Below, in pieces: positions 45,090-54,348 of a stretch of 64,000 nt of DNA. Each line of letters starts with the position of its first letter. Positions within the stretch are counted from its first letter, which is position 1. The position numbers and the translations under genes were made by a program. The notes beneath the pieces are model-generated. The model made no database searches and was not told where the DNA came from. It worked only from the letters and a program-made list of their open reading frames with translations. Source of the stretch: Paenibacillus urinalis (lineage in GTDB: Bacteria; Bacillota; Bacilli; Paenibacillales; Paenibacillaceae). The stretch spans positions 183,501 to 247,500 of the forward strand of contig NZ_CP118108.1 in NCBI RefSeq assembly GCF_028747985.1, written 5' to 3'.

Positions 45090-45247
45090 ATATAGTAGAA
45101 AAGTCAAAGATGATGTAATAAATTCACTTTCATATTTCATTAAAAGGTGAATATTAGCAAGCAACATTCATTGCAGCGGTTAACCTTCAACGCCATGGAT
45201 ATTTTTATCAGGTAAAAATAGGATATAGTAGAGAAATCAAGGATCAT
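45090..45247 (+). repeat. Direct repeat of 25 bases upstream of pcp
   Basis: Copies at 45090-45114 and 45223-45247 both start ATATAGTAGA and agree at 21 of 25 positions. Each contains a TATAGT hexamer that could serve as a -10, so a duplicated promoter or regulator site is possible. The remainder of 44960-45252 is AT-rich and shows no gene. Confidence 0.55.
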
Positions 45248-45267
45248 AGCATATGGAGGCTTATCAA

Positions 45268-45915
45268 ATGGATAAAAAGGTGCTGTTATCTGGATTCGAC
45301 CCTTTTGGGGGTGAACAGATCAATCCTGCGCTAGAAGCTGTGAAGCGGCTGAATTGCAAGAAGACGAGTAATGTGAAATTGGTTGCTTATGAAATCCCGA
45401 CCGTTTTTGCCAAGTCCATTCAGCATGTCATATCCGCTATCGAAAAAGAGCAGCCCGATGTTGTCATCTGCATTGGACAGGCTGGCGGACGGACACAGAT
45501 TACACCGGAACGCATCGCGATCAATGTAGATGATGCCCGTATACCAGACAATGAACAGCAGCAGCCGATTGATGAGCCGATTGTACAGAGCGGGCCTGCC
45601 GCTTATTTTTCTACATTACCGATCAAAAAGATGGTAGAAGCGATGAGAGCAGCCGGCGTTCCTGCGGCCGTGTCCAATACAGCAGGCACTTTTGTATGCA
45701 ATCATTTATTTTATGGCTTAATGCATTATTTGCAGTCCTACTCACCGCATATTCGCGGCGGCTTCATTCATATCCCGTATCTTCCTGAGCAGACATTGAA
45801 CTCGGGGGCCCCGAGCTTATGTCTTGATCACATTGTAAAAGGTCTTGAAATAGCTGCGATCACAGCTGCAAATGCCGAAGAGGATATCAAGGTAATCGGT
45901 GGAGAGCTTCATTAG
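45268..45915 (+). CDS. pcp: Pyroglutamyl-peptidase I
   Basis: Removes N-terminal pyroglutamate from peptides. 215 residues: LLSGFDPFGGEQINPA, CIGQAGGRTQITPERIAIN (catalytic Glu), NTAGTFVCNHLFYG (catalytic Cys) and GGFIHIPYLPEQ (catalytic His). An ATG at 45253 is in frame but GGAGG lies between the two, which selects ATG 45268 (MDKKVLLSG). Cytoplasmic, single gene. Confidence 0.96.
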   Translation: MDKKVLLSGFDPFGGEQINPALEAVKRLNCKKTSNVKLVAYEIPTVFAKSIQHVISAIEKEQPDVVICIGQAGGRTQITPERIAINVDDARIPDNEQQQPIDEPIVQSGPAAYFSTLPIKKMVEAMRAAGVPAAVSNTAGTFVCNHLFYGLMHYLQSYSPHIRGGFIHIPYLPEQTLNSGAPSLCLDHIVKGLEIAAITAANAEEDIKVIGGELH

Positions 45916-45992
45916 CGTAGAAAGAGTACCCCGTATAGGGTATTCGAAGGTATCCTGTGTTTTTAAATACATATCTAGAGGAATTAGACATC

Positions 45993-46154
45993 ATGGACAA
46001 ACTTGGACTTATTTTGGCAGTGCTTGTATTTTTTATTATGATCAGCTTCTTCTCTATTTGGTTTATCGGGAATTATTGGTCGGTATTTCTTATCGCTATT
46101 ATTTGTATTGATTGGTTAATCAGGAAGTGTATAAGATATTATAAGAAACGATGA
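45993..46154 (+). CDS. Small two-helix membrane protein, function unknown
   Basis: 53 residues: MDKLGLILAVLVFFIMISFF and YWSVFLIAIICIDWLI are two hydrophobic helices, followed by a basic tail (RKCIRYYKKR) that should face the cytoplasm. AGAGGAATT precedes the ATG. It lies 77 bases after pcp on the same strand and may be co-transcribed. No family recognised. Confidence 0.55.
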   Translation: MDKLGLILAVLVFFIMISFFSIWFIGNYWSVFLIAIICIDWLIRKCIRYYKKR

Positions 46155-46355
46155 ATCGCTCTTTATTTCTTAGCTCACTCCTGTTCACAATACATTTAAT
46201 AATCTTCCTTGACCGCTTTTTAAGAATTTATTCTCGTCAGAATCGTGCAGCCAACAGCGCGGTTCTTTTCTTTTTTTACAGATCGGAATCGAAAACTTTT
46301 TATCGTGATCCCAGGGTATTATATATGACTGACATACAGAAAGGGGGGCCGCGCG

Positions 46356-46898
46356 TTGACACAAGACCTGATCAGGCAGCTCCAACAAGAGTATAGCGAT
46401 GAATTATTCGAGCAGCTCTACAGAGTTTATGCTGACAAAGCGATACGCACGGCGACGGCCATAACGAGAAGCTCGGCAAGTGCAGCGGATGTTGTACAAG
46501 AAACATTTATGAGAGTATATCGGAATTTGAATACCTTTGATCTGAACAAACCCTTTGAACCCTGGTTTAATCGGATTTTGGTGAATGAATGCAACCGGTA
46601 TTTAGAAAAGCATTCACGGCTGGTTCCGACAGAGCTTACGGATGAGCGCGTGCTGCCATCGCAGCATGACCGCTACACCTTTGATGAGCACGGCGATATA
46701 TACGACATGGTGCAGAGACTGGAGGATCAGCAGCGAATTCCGATCATTCTGAAATACGTAAATGATTACGCAGAGAAGGATATCGCAGAATTGCTAGATC
46801 TGAACGTAAACACCGTCAAATCGAGATTGTATAAAGCAAGACAGAAGCTGCAAGGCTGGCTGAGACTGAATGAAGGAGGAGAGCAGGATGGCTCATAA
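46356..46898 (+). CDS. ECF-type RNA polymerase sigma factor
   Basis: 180 residues. Region 2 reads IRTATAITRSSASAADVVQETFMRVYRNL (binds -10), region 4 reads ILKYVNDYAEKDIAELLDLNVNTVKSRLYKARQKLQ (binds -35). Start is TTG 46356 behind GAAAGGGGGG. The anti-sigma gene overlaps the end by 11 bases. A CGAAAACTTTTT stretch near 46290 with a CGTG further on is a possible autoregulated ECF promoter. The inducing signal is unknown. Confidence 0.93.
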   Translation: MTQDLIRQLQQEYSDELFEQLYRVYADKAIRTATAITRSSASAADVVQETFMRVYRNLNTFDLNKPFEPWFNRILVNECNRYLEKHSRLVPTELTDERVLPSQHDRYTFDEHGDIYDMVQRLEDQQRIPIILKYVNDYAEKDIAELLDLNVNTVKSRLYKARQKLQGWLRLNEGGEQDGS

Positions 46899-47700
46899 CG
46901 AAGAACGAGATAACCAGCTGGAACACCAGCTGAGGGACGGGCTGAAGGCAGGAACGGATGAATCGGTACAGCAACAGGACAAGATATGGTCGGCCATCAA
47001 AGGGCAGATTCAGGAAGAGCGTCGACATAAGGAAGCAGCAGGGGAGCAGTATTCTGCTAGGAGGAAACAGAAATCGAAGCGGAAGCGATGGATTATCCCG
47101 GCAGTGGCGGCTGCTTCCATCCTTATTGTCATGAGCTTGCCAACTGCGCCCGTACAGGCACTCGTCGAGCAAGTTAGGGAATGGTTCGCACCGGAGAAAA
47201 CGGTGGAGACAGAGATTGAAGGCATGCCTTCCACAAGTGTTGATACGCTGCATGAAGGGACAGATCAGGAGTACGTCATTTATTTTGATACCACGATGTA
47301 TAAGATGATCCAAGAGGATGGAATGGACAAGATTGTACTCGCTGATCCGCCAGGAGAACCGTATCCAGAGGTGTCAATGGAAATATACCAGGTAGCCATG
47401 CTCCCAGCGGATGCAGCAGCCGACATTGAAGCAACCCTTGAGAAGGATTACTCCAAAGTACACGCTGCGGAAGCTATTGAGACGCCGGTCACAGGCTGGG
47501 AAGTAAGAGCCATTGGCGGAACAGGTGGTTCGGAATGGAATGATCCGATCGTCAGGTATTATGTGTTCGACAATGAAAAAGGCGGCAGTTTTATTGTGAA
47601 GCAAAACTACTTCATGGAAGCATCCGAGGGCTTCGGCTCACGACTACAGCAGATGATGCTGGAGTTCCACATTACAAATGGAGCATCACAGACGCAATAG
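46888..47700 (+). CDS. Membrane-anchored anti-sigma factor for the ECF sigma
   Basis: 270 residues. A charged cytoplasmic N-terminus (~1-70) should bind the sigma factor; it lacks the HxxxCxxC zinc motif of the common ZAS type. A single membrane helix WIIPAVAAASILIVMSL lies near 75, and the outer part of ~180 residues resembles DUF4367-like sensing domains (YVIYFDTTMYKM). ATG 46888 follows GGAGGAGAGCAGG, overlapping the sigma gene. Pairing and membrane topology support the role. Confidence 0.82.
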   Translation: MAHNEERDNQLEHQLRDGLKAGTDESVQQQDKIWSAIKGQIQEERRHKEAAGEQYSARRKQKSKRKRWIIPAVAAASILIVMSLPTAPVQALVEQVREWFAPEKTVETEIEGMPSTSVDTLHEGTDQEYVIYFDTTMYKMIQEDGMDKIVLADPPGEPYPEVSMEIYQVAMLPADAAADIEATLEKDYSKVHAAEAIETPVTGWEVRAIGGTGGSEWNDPIVRYYVFDNEKGGSFIVKQNYFMEASEGFGSRLQQMMLEFHITNGASQTQ

Positions 47701-47718
47701 GTAAGATTACCTTATATG

Positions 47719-47765
47719 AAGAGAGCAGTTCGTGGTTTATAATGCCCGGACTGTTCTCTTTTTTG
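47719..47765 (+). terminator. Terminator of the sigma/anti-sigma operon
   Basis: AAGAGAGCAGTTCG pairs with CGGACTGTTCTCTT (14 pairs, two G-U), followed by T6. A second weaker hairpin, AAAGGGGCC / GGCCCTTT with one bulge and T5, follows at about 47780-47811. Confidence 0.85.
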
Positions 47766-47930
47766 TGTCGTCAAAAGATTAAAGGGGCCTGCTTATAGCG
47801 GCCCTTTTTATTTTCATCCAGATCCAACACCTCTTTATACAATTAATGTCTGTATTTTCATTCACATTATGCCGAAATATCTAGTAAGTGAATCAACTAA
47901 TAGTTGATTAGAGATATGGAGGGAAAGATA

Positions 47931-48770
47931 ATGAATATTGTAGACGCGCTGATTAAGAGCATGCCGTTTATTAAAGAAGTCATCCGTGAGGATGTAGCTA
48001 TAGCTATATTTGACCGTGAGAAGATATTGTATTGGTCTGACAGTGAATCTTTGAAGTTTGGATTTGAGGCAGGGTATCCTCTGGATGAGCATAATCGGAA
48101 TTTCTCTTTTTTCCCTAACGGATATGTGAAGACGGCGGACCGGGTGGAATACTCCGGCTACGAATACCCTTTTGAAGCGATGTTTCTGCCCATTAAGGAC
48201 GAGAATGGAGAAATGCTGGCTGCACTCAGCGTAAACTACAGCCTCGAGAACCAGGAAATGCTTGAGAAATATATGGGGGCCACAGAGCAAATTGCTGAAC
48301 AGCTGCTCAGCGGTATTCAGCAAGTCGCTGCGCATTCCGAAGAATTGTCCGCTACCTCGGATGAAATCTTGAACAATTCCAAAGAAGCGGTGAAAAAATC
48401 CGAAGCGGTCAACCATGTCACTGGATTTATTCGTGAGATCTCTGAGCAGACGAATCTGCTGGGGCTTAATGCTGCGATCGAAGCAGCGCGTGTGGGTGAA
48501 GCAGGAGCGGGATTTGGTGTTGTTGCCAAGGAAGTTCGTAAGCTGTCGGTTGACACCAAAGAGGCGACGCATCAGATTGAGACCTCCCTGGACAGTGTCC
48601 AGCAGTCCATTAAACAGATGGAGGAAGAGATTGGACAGATCGCCCATGCTTCACAGGATCAGGCGCAGCTGGTTATGAACTTTATGACCGCAATCGAGCA
48701 GTTGAACGAAACAAGTCAAAACCTACGCGGTTTTATCAATAAATTTATAACGTATGATCAGACCAAATAA
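47931..48770 (+). CDS. Soluble methyl-accepting chemotaxis-type signal transducer
   Basis: 279 residues without membrane helices. Residues 1-110 form a small sensor ([43 protein letters not shown]-like beta strands). The rest is a short MCP signalling hairpin whose tip reads [36 protein letters not shown], the conserved CheA/CheW contact. It is shorter than usual and lacks the HAMP domain. Likely reads a cytoplasmic cue, such as redox or a metabolite. TGGAGGGAAAG precedes the ATG. Confidence 0.88.
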   Translation: MNIVDALIKSMPFIKEVIREDVAIAIFDREKILYWSDSESLKFGFEAGYPLDEHNRNFSFFPNGYVKTADRVEYSGYEYPFEAMFLPIKDENGEMLAALSVNYSLENQEMLEKYMGATEQIAEQLLSGIQQVAAHSEELSATSDEILNNSKEAVKKSEAVNHVTGFIREISEQTNLLGLNAAIEAARVGEAGAGFGVVAKEVRKLSVDTKEATHQIETSLDSVQQSIKQMEEEIGQIAHASQDQAQLVMNFMTAIEQLNETSQNLRGFINKFITYDQTK

Positions 48771-48805
48771 TTGATGCACACCTATGCAAACCTATGCACA
48801 CCTCG

Positions 48806-48832
48806 AGCGGCTCACTAGAGCTGCTTTATTTT
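48806..48832 (+). terminator. Terminator of the chemoreceptor gene
   Basis: AGCGGCTC / GAGCTGCT with an ACTA loop, followed by TTATTTTTT. Confidence 0.75.
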
Positions 48833-48933
48833 TTGCCTAAATACCGATGGAAGAAAAAGAGGGAAATTAGACAAGATAAAAATACCATGGCTATAATGAG
48901 AGCACGATTTATGGGGTTGGGAGGTTACATATC

Positions 48934-50598
48934 ATGCAGGACACTTTACTGATGCTGCTGCAGCTATTAGAGCGGGCTGCATTGCTGCTGATGTGCTTGT
49001 TCGTGCTGATCCGGGTACCCCGTTTCAGGACTTTTTTTCAGAACGGAGACAAGACATGGAAGGAGCTCACCATCGCCAGCCTGATCTTCAGTGGCTTTGC
49101 CTTGTTTGGTACATACAGCGGTATTAATGTTGAAGGCTCACTCGTCAATGTGCGGATTATTGCCATAATGTCTGGTGGGATATTATTTGGTCCGTGGGTG
49201 GGGCTCGTTACGGGTGTCATATCGGGAATACACCGTTTCTTGATCGACATTGGCGGGGTTACCTCGGTCCCTTGTTTAATCACAAGCATTACGGCAGGGG
49301 TTGTATCAGGGTACATATACAAGCTGAGGTCAGCCGAACAGAGGTGGAAAGCAGGTATTCTCGCAGGTATGGCCTGCGAAGCTTTAACCATGATCCTCAT
49401 ATTAGTGATGGCCGAGCCAGCCTCATTAGGGATGGAGATCGTTTCCCGAATTGCTTTTCCAATGATTCTAAGCCAGGTCAGTGTGGGTCTTATTGTTCTG
49501 CTGGTTCAAAGCGTAGAAGGGGAGAAGGAGGTTGTAGCGGCCAAGCAGGCGAAGCTGTCACTTGATATTGCGAACAAGACGCTCCCCTATTTCCGAAGCA
49601 TTAATCAGGAATCGCTGCATACGATCTGCCGGATTATTAAGGATGAGATTGGTGCGGACGCGGTGGCGATCACGGACACAAAGCTGATTTTGGCATATGT
49701 CGGGGTTGGTGAAGAGCACTATCTGGAGCGTCATGAGATTATTAGTGAAGAGACGAAGAAGACGATCTCCAGCGGGCAAATTACGATTCGAAATAACGAT
49801 ACGGCGCATACGAATCCATTCATTAAGTCACTGATAATCATTCCGCTTCAAGAGAAGGGAGAGGTCACAGGGACACTGAAAATTTATTATGCCAAGGCTC
49901 ATAAGATTACAGATTCACTGCAAGCCCTCGCGATCGGTTTGTCGCAAATGATCTCGACCTTGATGGAAGTATCCAGGGTAGAAGGAATGAAAGAAATGGC
50001 GAACAAGGCGGAGCTGAAGGCGCTGCAGACGAAGATCAATCCTCATTTTTTGTTCAATGCGCTGAATGCGATTGCCTCGTCGATTCGAATCAATCCGGAT
50101 AAAGCCAGGGAGCTGATCGTGAATCTGTCGGGATATATGCGCTATAATCTGGAGCTTACGGATAAAATGATCGATATTCATGCCGAGCTGCAGCAGGTAC
50201 AGCAGTATGTAGAGATTGAAAAAGCCCGCTTTGGCCAACGACTGAACGTGGTGTACGATATTGATGAAGTACAGGTGCGAATCCCAAGTCTTATCATTCA
50301 GCCGCTGGTTGAGAATGCAATCAACCATGGGATACTGAAAACAAAAGGACCCGGAACGGTCACGATTGCCGTGAAGGAGCACGAAGGAAGGGTGAGAATC
50401 ACCATTTCGGATACAGGGGCTGGCATTCCGGAGGAGATCATTGAGAAGGTGCAGGAAGGCAATATGCCTGAGCATCACATCGGACTGTATAATGTGCATC
50501 AGCGTGTACAGCTCATTTATGGAGAGGGTTTGCATATCCGGCGGTTGGATCAAGGCACCGAAATATTTTTTGATGTAAAAAAGGAGAAGCAGGCATGA
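48934..50598 (+). CDS. LytS-type sensor histidine kinase
   Basis: 554 residues: five or six membrane helices (~1-195) of the 5TMR-LYT sensor, with [24 protein letters not shown]; a GAF domain (~215-350); and a kinase domain with [15 protein letters not shown] (His near 370), [11 protein letters not shown] and ISDTGAGIP. Relatives BtsS and YpdA of E. coli sense pyruvate. ATGA overlap with the response regulator at 50595-50598. The MFS gene downstream is of the same family as YhjX, the target of YpdAB, so pyruvate or a related acid is a plausible signal. Confidence 0.93.
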   Translation: MQDTLLMLLQLLERAALLLMCLFVLIRVPRFRTFFQNGDKTWKELTIASLIFSGFALFGTYSGINVEGSLVNVRIIAIMSGGILFGPWVGLVTGVISGIHRFLIDIGGVTSVPCLITSITAGVVSGYIYKLRSAEQRWKAGILAGMACEALTMILILVMAEPASLGMEIVSRIAFPMILSQVSVGLIVLLVQSVEGEKEVVAAKQAKLSLDIANKTLPYFRSINQESLHTICRIIKDEIGADAVAITDTKLILAYVGVGEEHYLERHEIISEETKKTISSGQITIRNNDTAHTNPFIKSLIIIPLQEKGEVTGTLKIYYAKAHKITDSLQALAIGLSQMISTLMEVSRVEGMKEMANKAELKALQTKINPHFLFNALNAIASSIRINPDKARELIVNLSGYMRYNLELTDKMIDIHAELQQVQQYVEIEKARFGQRLNVVYDIDEVQVRIPSLIIQPLVENAINHGILKTKGPGTVTIAVKEHEGRVRITISDTGAGIPEEIIEKVQEGNMPEHHIGLYNVHQRVQLIYGEGLHIRRLDQGTEIFFDVKKEKQA

Positions 50599-51323
50599 AA
50601 GCAATCATTGTAGAAGATGAGGTTCTCGCCCGTCAGGAGCTGGCCTATCTGATTCGAACGCATAGCAGCATTGAGATTGAAGAGGAATTCGAGGATGGGC
50701 TGGATGCACTCAAGTATTTACAGAGCCATGAGGTGGATGTTCTCTTTCTAGATATTAACGTGCCTTCAATCGACGGTGTGCTGCTTGCCCAGAATATAAG
50801 CAAGTTCCAGGTGAAGCCCTACATCGTGTTCATTACAGCGTATAAAGAGCATGCGGCTGAGGCTTTTGAGATCGAAGCCTTTGATTATATTCTGAAGCCC
50901 TACAGTGAATCTCGTATATCCTCCATGCTGGCGAAGCTGGAAGCTGCCTATAGACAGCAGCATCAGCCTGTACAAGAAGAGTCCAAGCCGGCTATTCGTA
51001 AGGTTAATTTATGGAAGAATGAGAAGATTATCGTTGTAGATAGTGACGACATCTATTATGCCTCTGCCCAGGAGAAGACAACAGAAGTGATTACCCAAGC
51101 AGAGACATATACAATGAATGTCAGCATTAGTGAATTTCATTCCCGGCTGCCTGGAGAGTCTTTCTATCGCTGTCACCGCTCCTATCTGGTCAATCTGTCC
51201 AAAATACGCGAAATCATCCCTTGGTTCAACAATACGTATCTGCTCAAATTAACGGATCTGGATGTGGAGATTCCCGTCAGCCGCAGCAAAGCGAAGGAGT
51301 TCAAGCAGCTCATGCGCATATAA
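50595..51323 (+). CDS. LytTR-type response regulator
   Basis: 242 residues. Receiver [16 protein letters not shown] with Asp 53 in [12 protein letters not shown] and Lys in DYILKPY; LytTR DNA-binding domain from ~135 with [12 protein letters not shown] and [18 protein letters not shown]. LytTR regulators bind direct repeats upstream of weak -35 elements. The probable target is the MFS gene 133 bases downstream. Confidence 0.95.
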   Translation: MKAIIVEDEVLARQELAYLIRTHSSIEIEEEFEDGLDALKYLQSHEVDVLFLDINVPSIDGVLLAQNISKFQVKPYIVFITAYKEHAAEAFEIEAFDYILKPYSESRISSMLAKLEAAYRQQHQPVQEESKPAIRKVNLWKNEKIIVVDSDDIYYASAQEKTTEVITQAETYTMNVSISEFHSRLPGESFYRCHRSYLVNLSKIREIIPWFNNTYLLKLTDLDVEIPVSRSKAKEFKQLMRI

Positions 51324-51352
51324 ATGCAGTTCATTCTCAATCTGTGCTATCT

Positions 51353-51394
51353 CGTTCCTAAACACGTTAGAACTCTCTGTGAAAGCGTTACAAT
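51353..51394 (+). promoter_or_regulatory. Promoter of the OFA transporter gene with CGTT repeats
   Basis: TTAGAA at 51367 and TACAAT at 51389 are separated by 16 bases; the poor -35 suggests an activator. CGTTCCTAA (51353), CGTTAGAAC (51365) and CGTTACAAT (51386) are similar direct elements, the last two 21 bases apart, as LytTR proteins prefer. The last one overlaps the -10, which is unusual, so site assignment is tentative. Confidence 0.45.
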
Positions 51395-51456
51395 GAAGTA
51401 GCGTAAGGAGCACTGCATCGTACGCTTAGAACAGCGAGAGAAAGAAGGAACGAGAT

Positions 51457-52710
51457 ATGAACTCAAAGAATAGCAATCGCTTTCTTATTGTACTCGGTAC
51501 CATTATTATGCAAATGGGTCTTGGGACCATCTATACATGGAGCTTGTTTAACGCTCCGCTTGTGAGTAAGTTCGGATGGGAGCTCAGCTCCGTATCCATT
51601 ACCTTTTCCATCACTAGCTTTGCGCTTGCCTTCGCCACATTGTTTGCGGGTAAGATTCAAGAAAAAATAGGACTTCGAAAGCTGACAGCCGTGTCCGGTA
51701 TATTGCTTGGTATTGGTCTTATGCTCAGCTCGCAGGCAAGCTCGCTTGCAGCCTTATATGTGCTGGCAGGCGTTATTGTCGGCTTTGCCGACGGAACGGC
51801 TTACATTACGTCTTTATCTAACCTAATTAAATGGTTTCCGAACCGAAAAGGTCTCATCTCAGGTATTTCCGTCGGAGCCTACGGAACAGGAAGCCTTGTG
51901 TTTAAATACATTAACGGCGGTTTGATTGAATCCGTTGGTGTATCTCAGGCGTTTCTCTACTGGGGATTGATTGTTATGGCGATGATCCTGACCGGTTCAC
52001 TGCTTGTTAGAGAAGCAAGCGTCGCTCCTTCTGTCTCCGAGAGTGGCAAGAGAGAAGCGAATCAGGTGGCAGGACCGCTTCAAGGAGCGAAAGACTATAC
52101 AACAGGTGAAATGCTGCGAACGAAACAAGCCTATCTCTTGTTCATTGTGTTCTTCACAGCGTGTATGAGCGGACTCTATCTGATCGGGATTGTCAAGGAT
52201 ATCGGTATGCAGCTGGCGCATCTGGATGCCGCAACGGCAGCCAATGCAGTCGCCATGATCGCTATTTTTAACACCGCAGGACGACTGATTCTAGGTGCGT
52301 TGTCGGATAAAGTGAGCCGGATCAAGCTGGTAGGATGTACGCTGGCCGTTACAGCAGCCGCTGCGCTCGTACTAAGTGCTGTACCGCTGAATTACGGTTT
52401 GTTCTTCGTCTGTGTGGCAGCCATTGCTTTTTGCTTCGGAGGCAACATTACTGTATTTCCGGCCATCGTGAGTGACTTCTTCGGACTGAAGAATCATACG
52501 AAAAATTACGGCATCGTCTACCAAGGCTTTGGTATCGGGGCACTGTCCGGCTCGTTTATTGCTGCCATGCTCGGCGGCTTCAAGCCAACCTTTATCGTCA
52601 TCGGTGCGCTTTGTATTGTTGCTGTGCTTATAGCACTGACGATCAAACCGCCGTTTGCGGGAACTAAGGAAAAGGATGTTCCGTTCAAAGCATACAAACG
52701 TACAGCCTAA
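51457..52710 (+). CDS. OFA-family MFS transporter (oxalate/formate antiporter type, YhjX-like)
   Basis: 417 residues, twelve membrane helices. MQMGLGTIYTWSLFNAPL and WFPNRKGLISGISVGAYGTGSLVF are OFA signatures; GRLILGALSDKVSR and YGIVYQGFGIGALSGSFIAAM follow. OFA proteins carry small carboxylates; the close relative YhjX of E. coli is a pyruvate transporter controlled by the LytS/LytTR pair YpdAB. The same gene arrangement here supports uptake or export of pyruvate or a similar acid. AAAGAAGGAAC precedes the ATG. Confidence 0.92.
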   Translation: MNSKNSNRFLIVLGTIIMQMGLGTIYTWSLFNAPLVSKFGWELSSVSITFSITSFALAFATLFAGKIQEKIGLRKLTAVSGILLGIGLMLSSQASSLAALYVLAGVIVGFADGTAYITSLSNLIKWFPNRKGLISGISVGAYGTGSLVFKYINGGLIESVGVSQAFLYWGLIVMAMILTGSLLVREASVAPSVSESGKREANQVAGPLQGAKDYTTGEMLRTKQAYLLFIVFFTACMSGLYLIGIVKDIGMQLAHLDAATAANAVAMIAIFNTAGRLILGALSDKVSRIKLVGCTLAVTAAAALVLSAVPLNYGLFFVCVAAIAFCFGGNITVFPAIVSDFFGLKNHTKNYGIVYQGFGIGALSGSFIAAMLGGFKPTFIVIGALCIVAVLIALTIKPPFAGTKEKDVPFKAYKRTA

Positions 52711-52718
52711 TCGTAGTG

Positions 52719-52765
52719 CAAAGCCTGAAGGACCTTTAGTTAAAAGGAACTTCAGGCTTTTTTTG
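52719..52765. terminator. Bidirectional terminator between MFS and membrane protein genes
   Basis: AAGCCTGAAG at 52721 pairs with CTTCAGGCTT at 52750-52759, with an inner CCTTTA/TAAAAGG stem, followed by T7. It overlaps the 3' end of the minus-strand gene. Confidence 0.88.
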
Positions 52766-53227
52766 TTTGTAGCGTCTGGCACTAATCCAATTAACCGCGA
52801 TGACGACAATATAACAGGTTAGGGAAATGAGACCATATTCAAAGACAAGCCAGAGATCTGTCATTTCCAGTTTGAGAGTGAAACCGTGAATTGAACTAAA
52901 AAACAACAATAAAAGGGCGATACTTACCTGTTCTACCGTATAAAGCAAGGCGAGCAATGCCAAGCCGCCTAGCCAAAAAATAGAGGTTAGAATCATGAAA
53001 TCCCCGCTGCAGCGTCTCATGAATAGAGCATAGAGCATCCAGGTCGTCAGATAGAGCAGGGAGATCGTTGTAGACAAAATGCTGTGATCTTCATACACAG
53101 CCCAGAATAAGTTCATGGTACCGAAGAACAGGTTAATCATAAACATGATGAGCAGATGCATAGGGTACATTGCCCATTTTTCTGCTATACGAATATGGCT
53201 CACTCCCTTGTATCCGTTCTTATTCAT
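52736..53227 (-). CDS. Integral membrane protein, function unknown
   Basis: 163 residues and about five hydrophobic segments (YPMHLLIMFMINLFFGTMNL, ILSTTISLLYLTTWMLYALF, MILTSIFWLGGLALLALLY, VSIALLLLFFSSIHGF, LISLTCYIVVIAVNWISA), ending in a basic tail. The start at MNKNGYKG is preferred because AGGTGT lies upstream and the longer frame runs through the udk terminator. No family was recognised. Confidence 0.7.
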   Translation of the reverse strand: MNKNGYKGVSHIRIAEKWAMYPMHLLIMFMINLFFGTMNLFWAVYEDHSILSTTISLLYLTTWMLYALFMRRCSGDFMILTSIFWLGGLALLALLYTVEQVSIALLLLFFSSIHGFTLKLEMTDLWLVFEYGLISLTCYIVVIAVNWISARRYKQKKPEVPFN

Positions 53228-53265
53228 ATAGACACCTATTGAGGGGTAAAGGTTACGTGGCAAAT

Positions 53266-53315
53266 AAAAAAGGAGATCCTCACGCAAGCGGCTCGCTTTG
53301 CAGGGTCTCCTTTTT
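53266..53315 (-). terminator. Terminator of udk
   Basis: AAAAAGGAGATCCT pairs with AGGGTCTCCTTTTT (one mismatch) around a ~21-base loop; on the minus strand it ends in T5. Confidence 0.8.
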
Positions 53316-53322
53316 ATATGGA

Positions 53323-53964
53323 TTATAGTCTTGTACCGGACCACTTTTTGTCGCCGGATAAATACTTCTCGGTGAGGATGGACAACAGCTGAATACCAAC
53401 TTCGTTATGTCCGCCTTCCGGAATGATGATATCAGCGTATCTCTTGGATGGTTCAATAAATGCTTCGTGCATGGGCTTCACTGTAGCCAAGTACTGCTGG
53501 TTAATGGATTGAATCGTACGTCCACGTTCCTCAATATCACGAACGACACGGCGCAGAATACGTACATCGGGATCAGAATCGACGAATACTTTAATATCCA
53601 GCATTTCGCGGAGCTTCTCATCCGATAGAACATGCAGTCCCTCGATCATGACGATGTTGTTCGAATGCAGCTCTACCGTGTCTGTAGAGGATCTGGCATG
53701 AATCGTAAAATCGTAGACCGGCGCATGGACCGTTTGTCCATCACGAAGTGCTGCAAGGTGCTGGATCAGCAGCTCATTGTCAAAGGCGAAGGGATGATCA
53801 TAATTCGTGAGCTCCCGTTCGGACAGACTGAGGTGAGCCTGATCTTTATAGTAGTTGTCTTGAGATATAAAAGTCACTTTGCTCGACCCCAACCGTTCAA
53901 TAACAGAGCGAGCTACCGTAGTTTTACCTGAGCCGGTTCCTCCGGCAATACCAATAATAAGCAT
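53323..53964 (-). CDS. udk: Uridine kinase
   Basis: Phosphorylates uridine and cytidine in pyrimidine salvage. 213 residues: IIGIAGGTGSGKTTVARSV (P-loop), ISQDNYYKD and NYDHPFAFDNELL (substrate binding), YDFTIHAR, VMIEGLHVL (Walker B) and SDPDVRILRRVVRDIEERGR. The length and motifs are standard. GGGAGG lies about 13 bases before the ATG, a little far. Confidence 0.97.
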   Translation of the reverse strand: MLIIGIAGGTGSGKTTVARSVIERLGSSKVTFISQDNYYKDQAHLSLSERELTNYDHPFAFDNELLIQHLAALRDGQTVHAPVYDFTIHARSSTDTVELHSNNIVMIEGLHVLSDEKLREMLDIKVFVDSDPDVRILRRVVRDIEERGRTIQSINQQYLATVKPMHEAFIEPSKRYADIIIPEGGHNEVGIQLLSILTEKYLSGDKKWSGTRL

Positions 53965-54147
53965 GGCGAATATATAAACCTCCCTAGAATAATTGCAGGA
54001 GCAACCTTAGTATTTTAGCACAGCAGGCTTGATTTTTCTATGACATGCAAAAAGGGAAGAATTGTGAATAAAAGGCGGGAAGGATGTATTTCTTAGGTTT
54101 TGTATTATTGGACTGAAATATGAGTATCTTGGTCTTTTTATAAATGC

Positions 54148-54192
54148 GAATCAATTTCATAATACCTTTTTAATGATTTATGAAATTGATTC
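54148..54192. repeat. AT-rich inverted repeat
   Basis: GAATCAATTTCATAA at 54148-54162 is exactly complementary to TTATGAAATTGATTC at 54178-54192 with a 15-base loop. No T-run follows. It lies in the 53965-54348 gap between udk and the dehydrogenase, which otherwise holds only the terminator at 54241 and AT-rich sequence. It might be a small mobile relic or an operator. Confidence 0.75.
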
Positions 54193-54240
54193 ATGCATAT
54201 AAATATTCGTAAACCGATCAATTCCCATTTGAATCTTTGA

Positions 54241-54286
54241 AAAAAAATAACGCTGGTGCAAGAGTACTCCTCTTGCACCAGCGTTA
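54241..54286 (-). terminator. Strong terminator of the dehydrogenase gene
   Basis: A perfect 17-base stem, TAACGCTGGTGCAAGAG against CTCTTGCACCAGCGTTA with a TACTC loop, runs into T7 on the minus strand. Confidence 0.95.
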
Positions 54287-54348
54287 CTAAGGTAAAGCTG
54301 CTGAGTGATATTTCATAAGCATTAGAAATAAAACAAACGTAATGGTAT

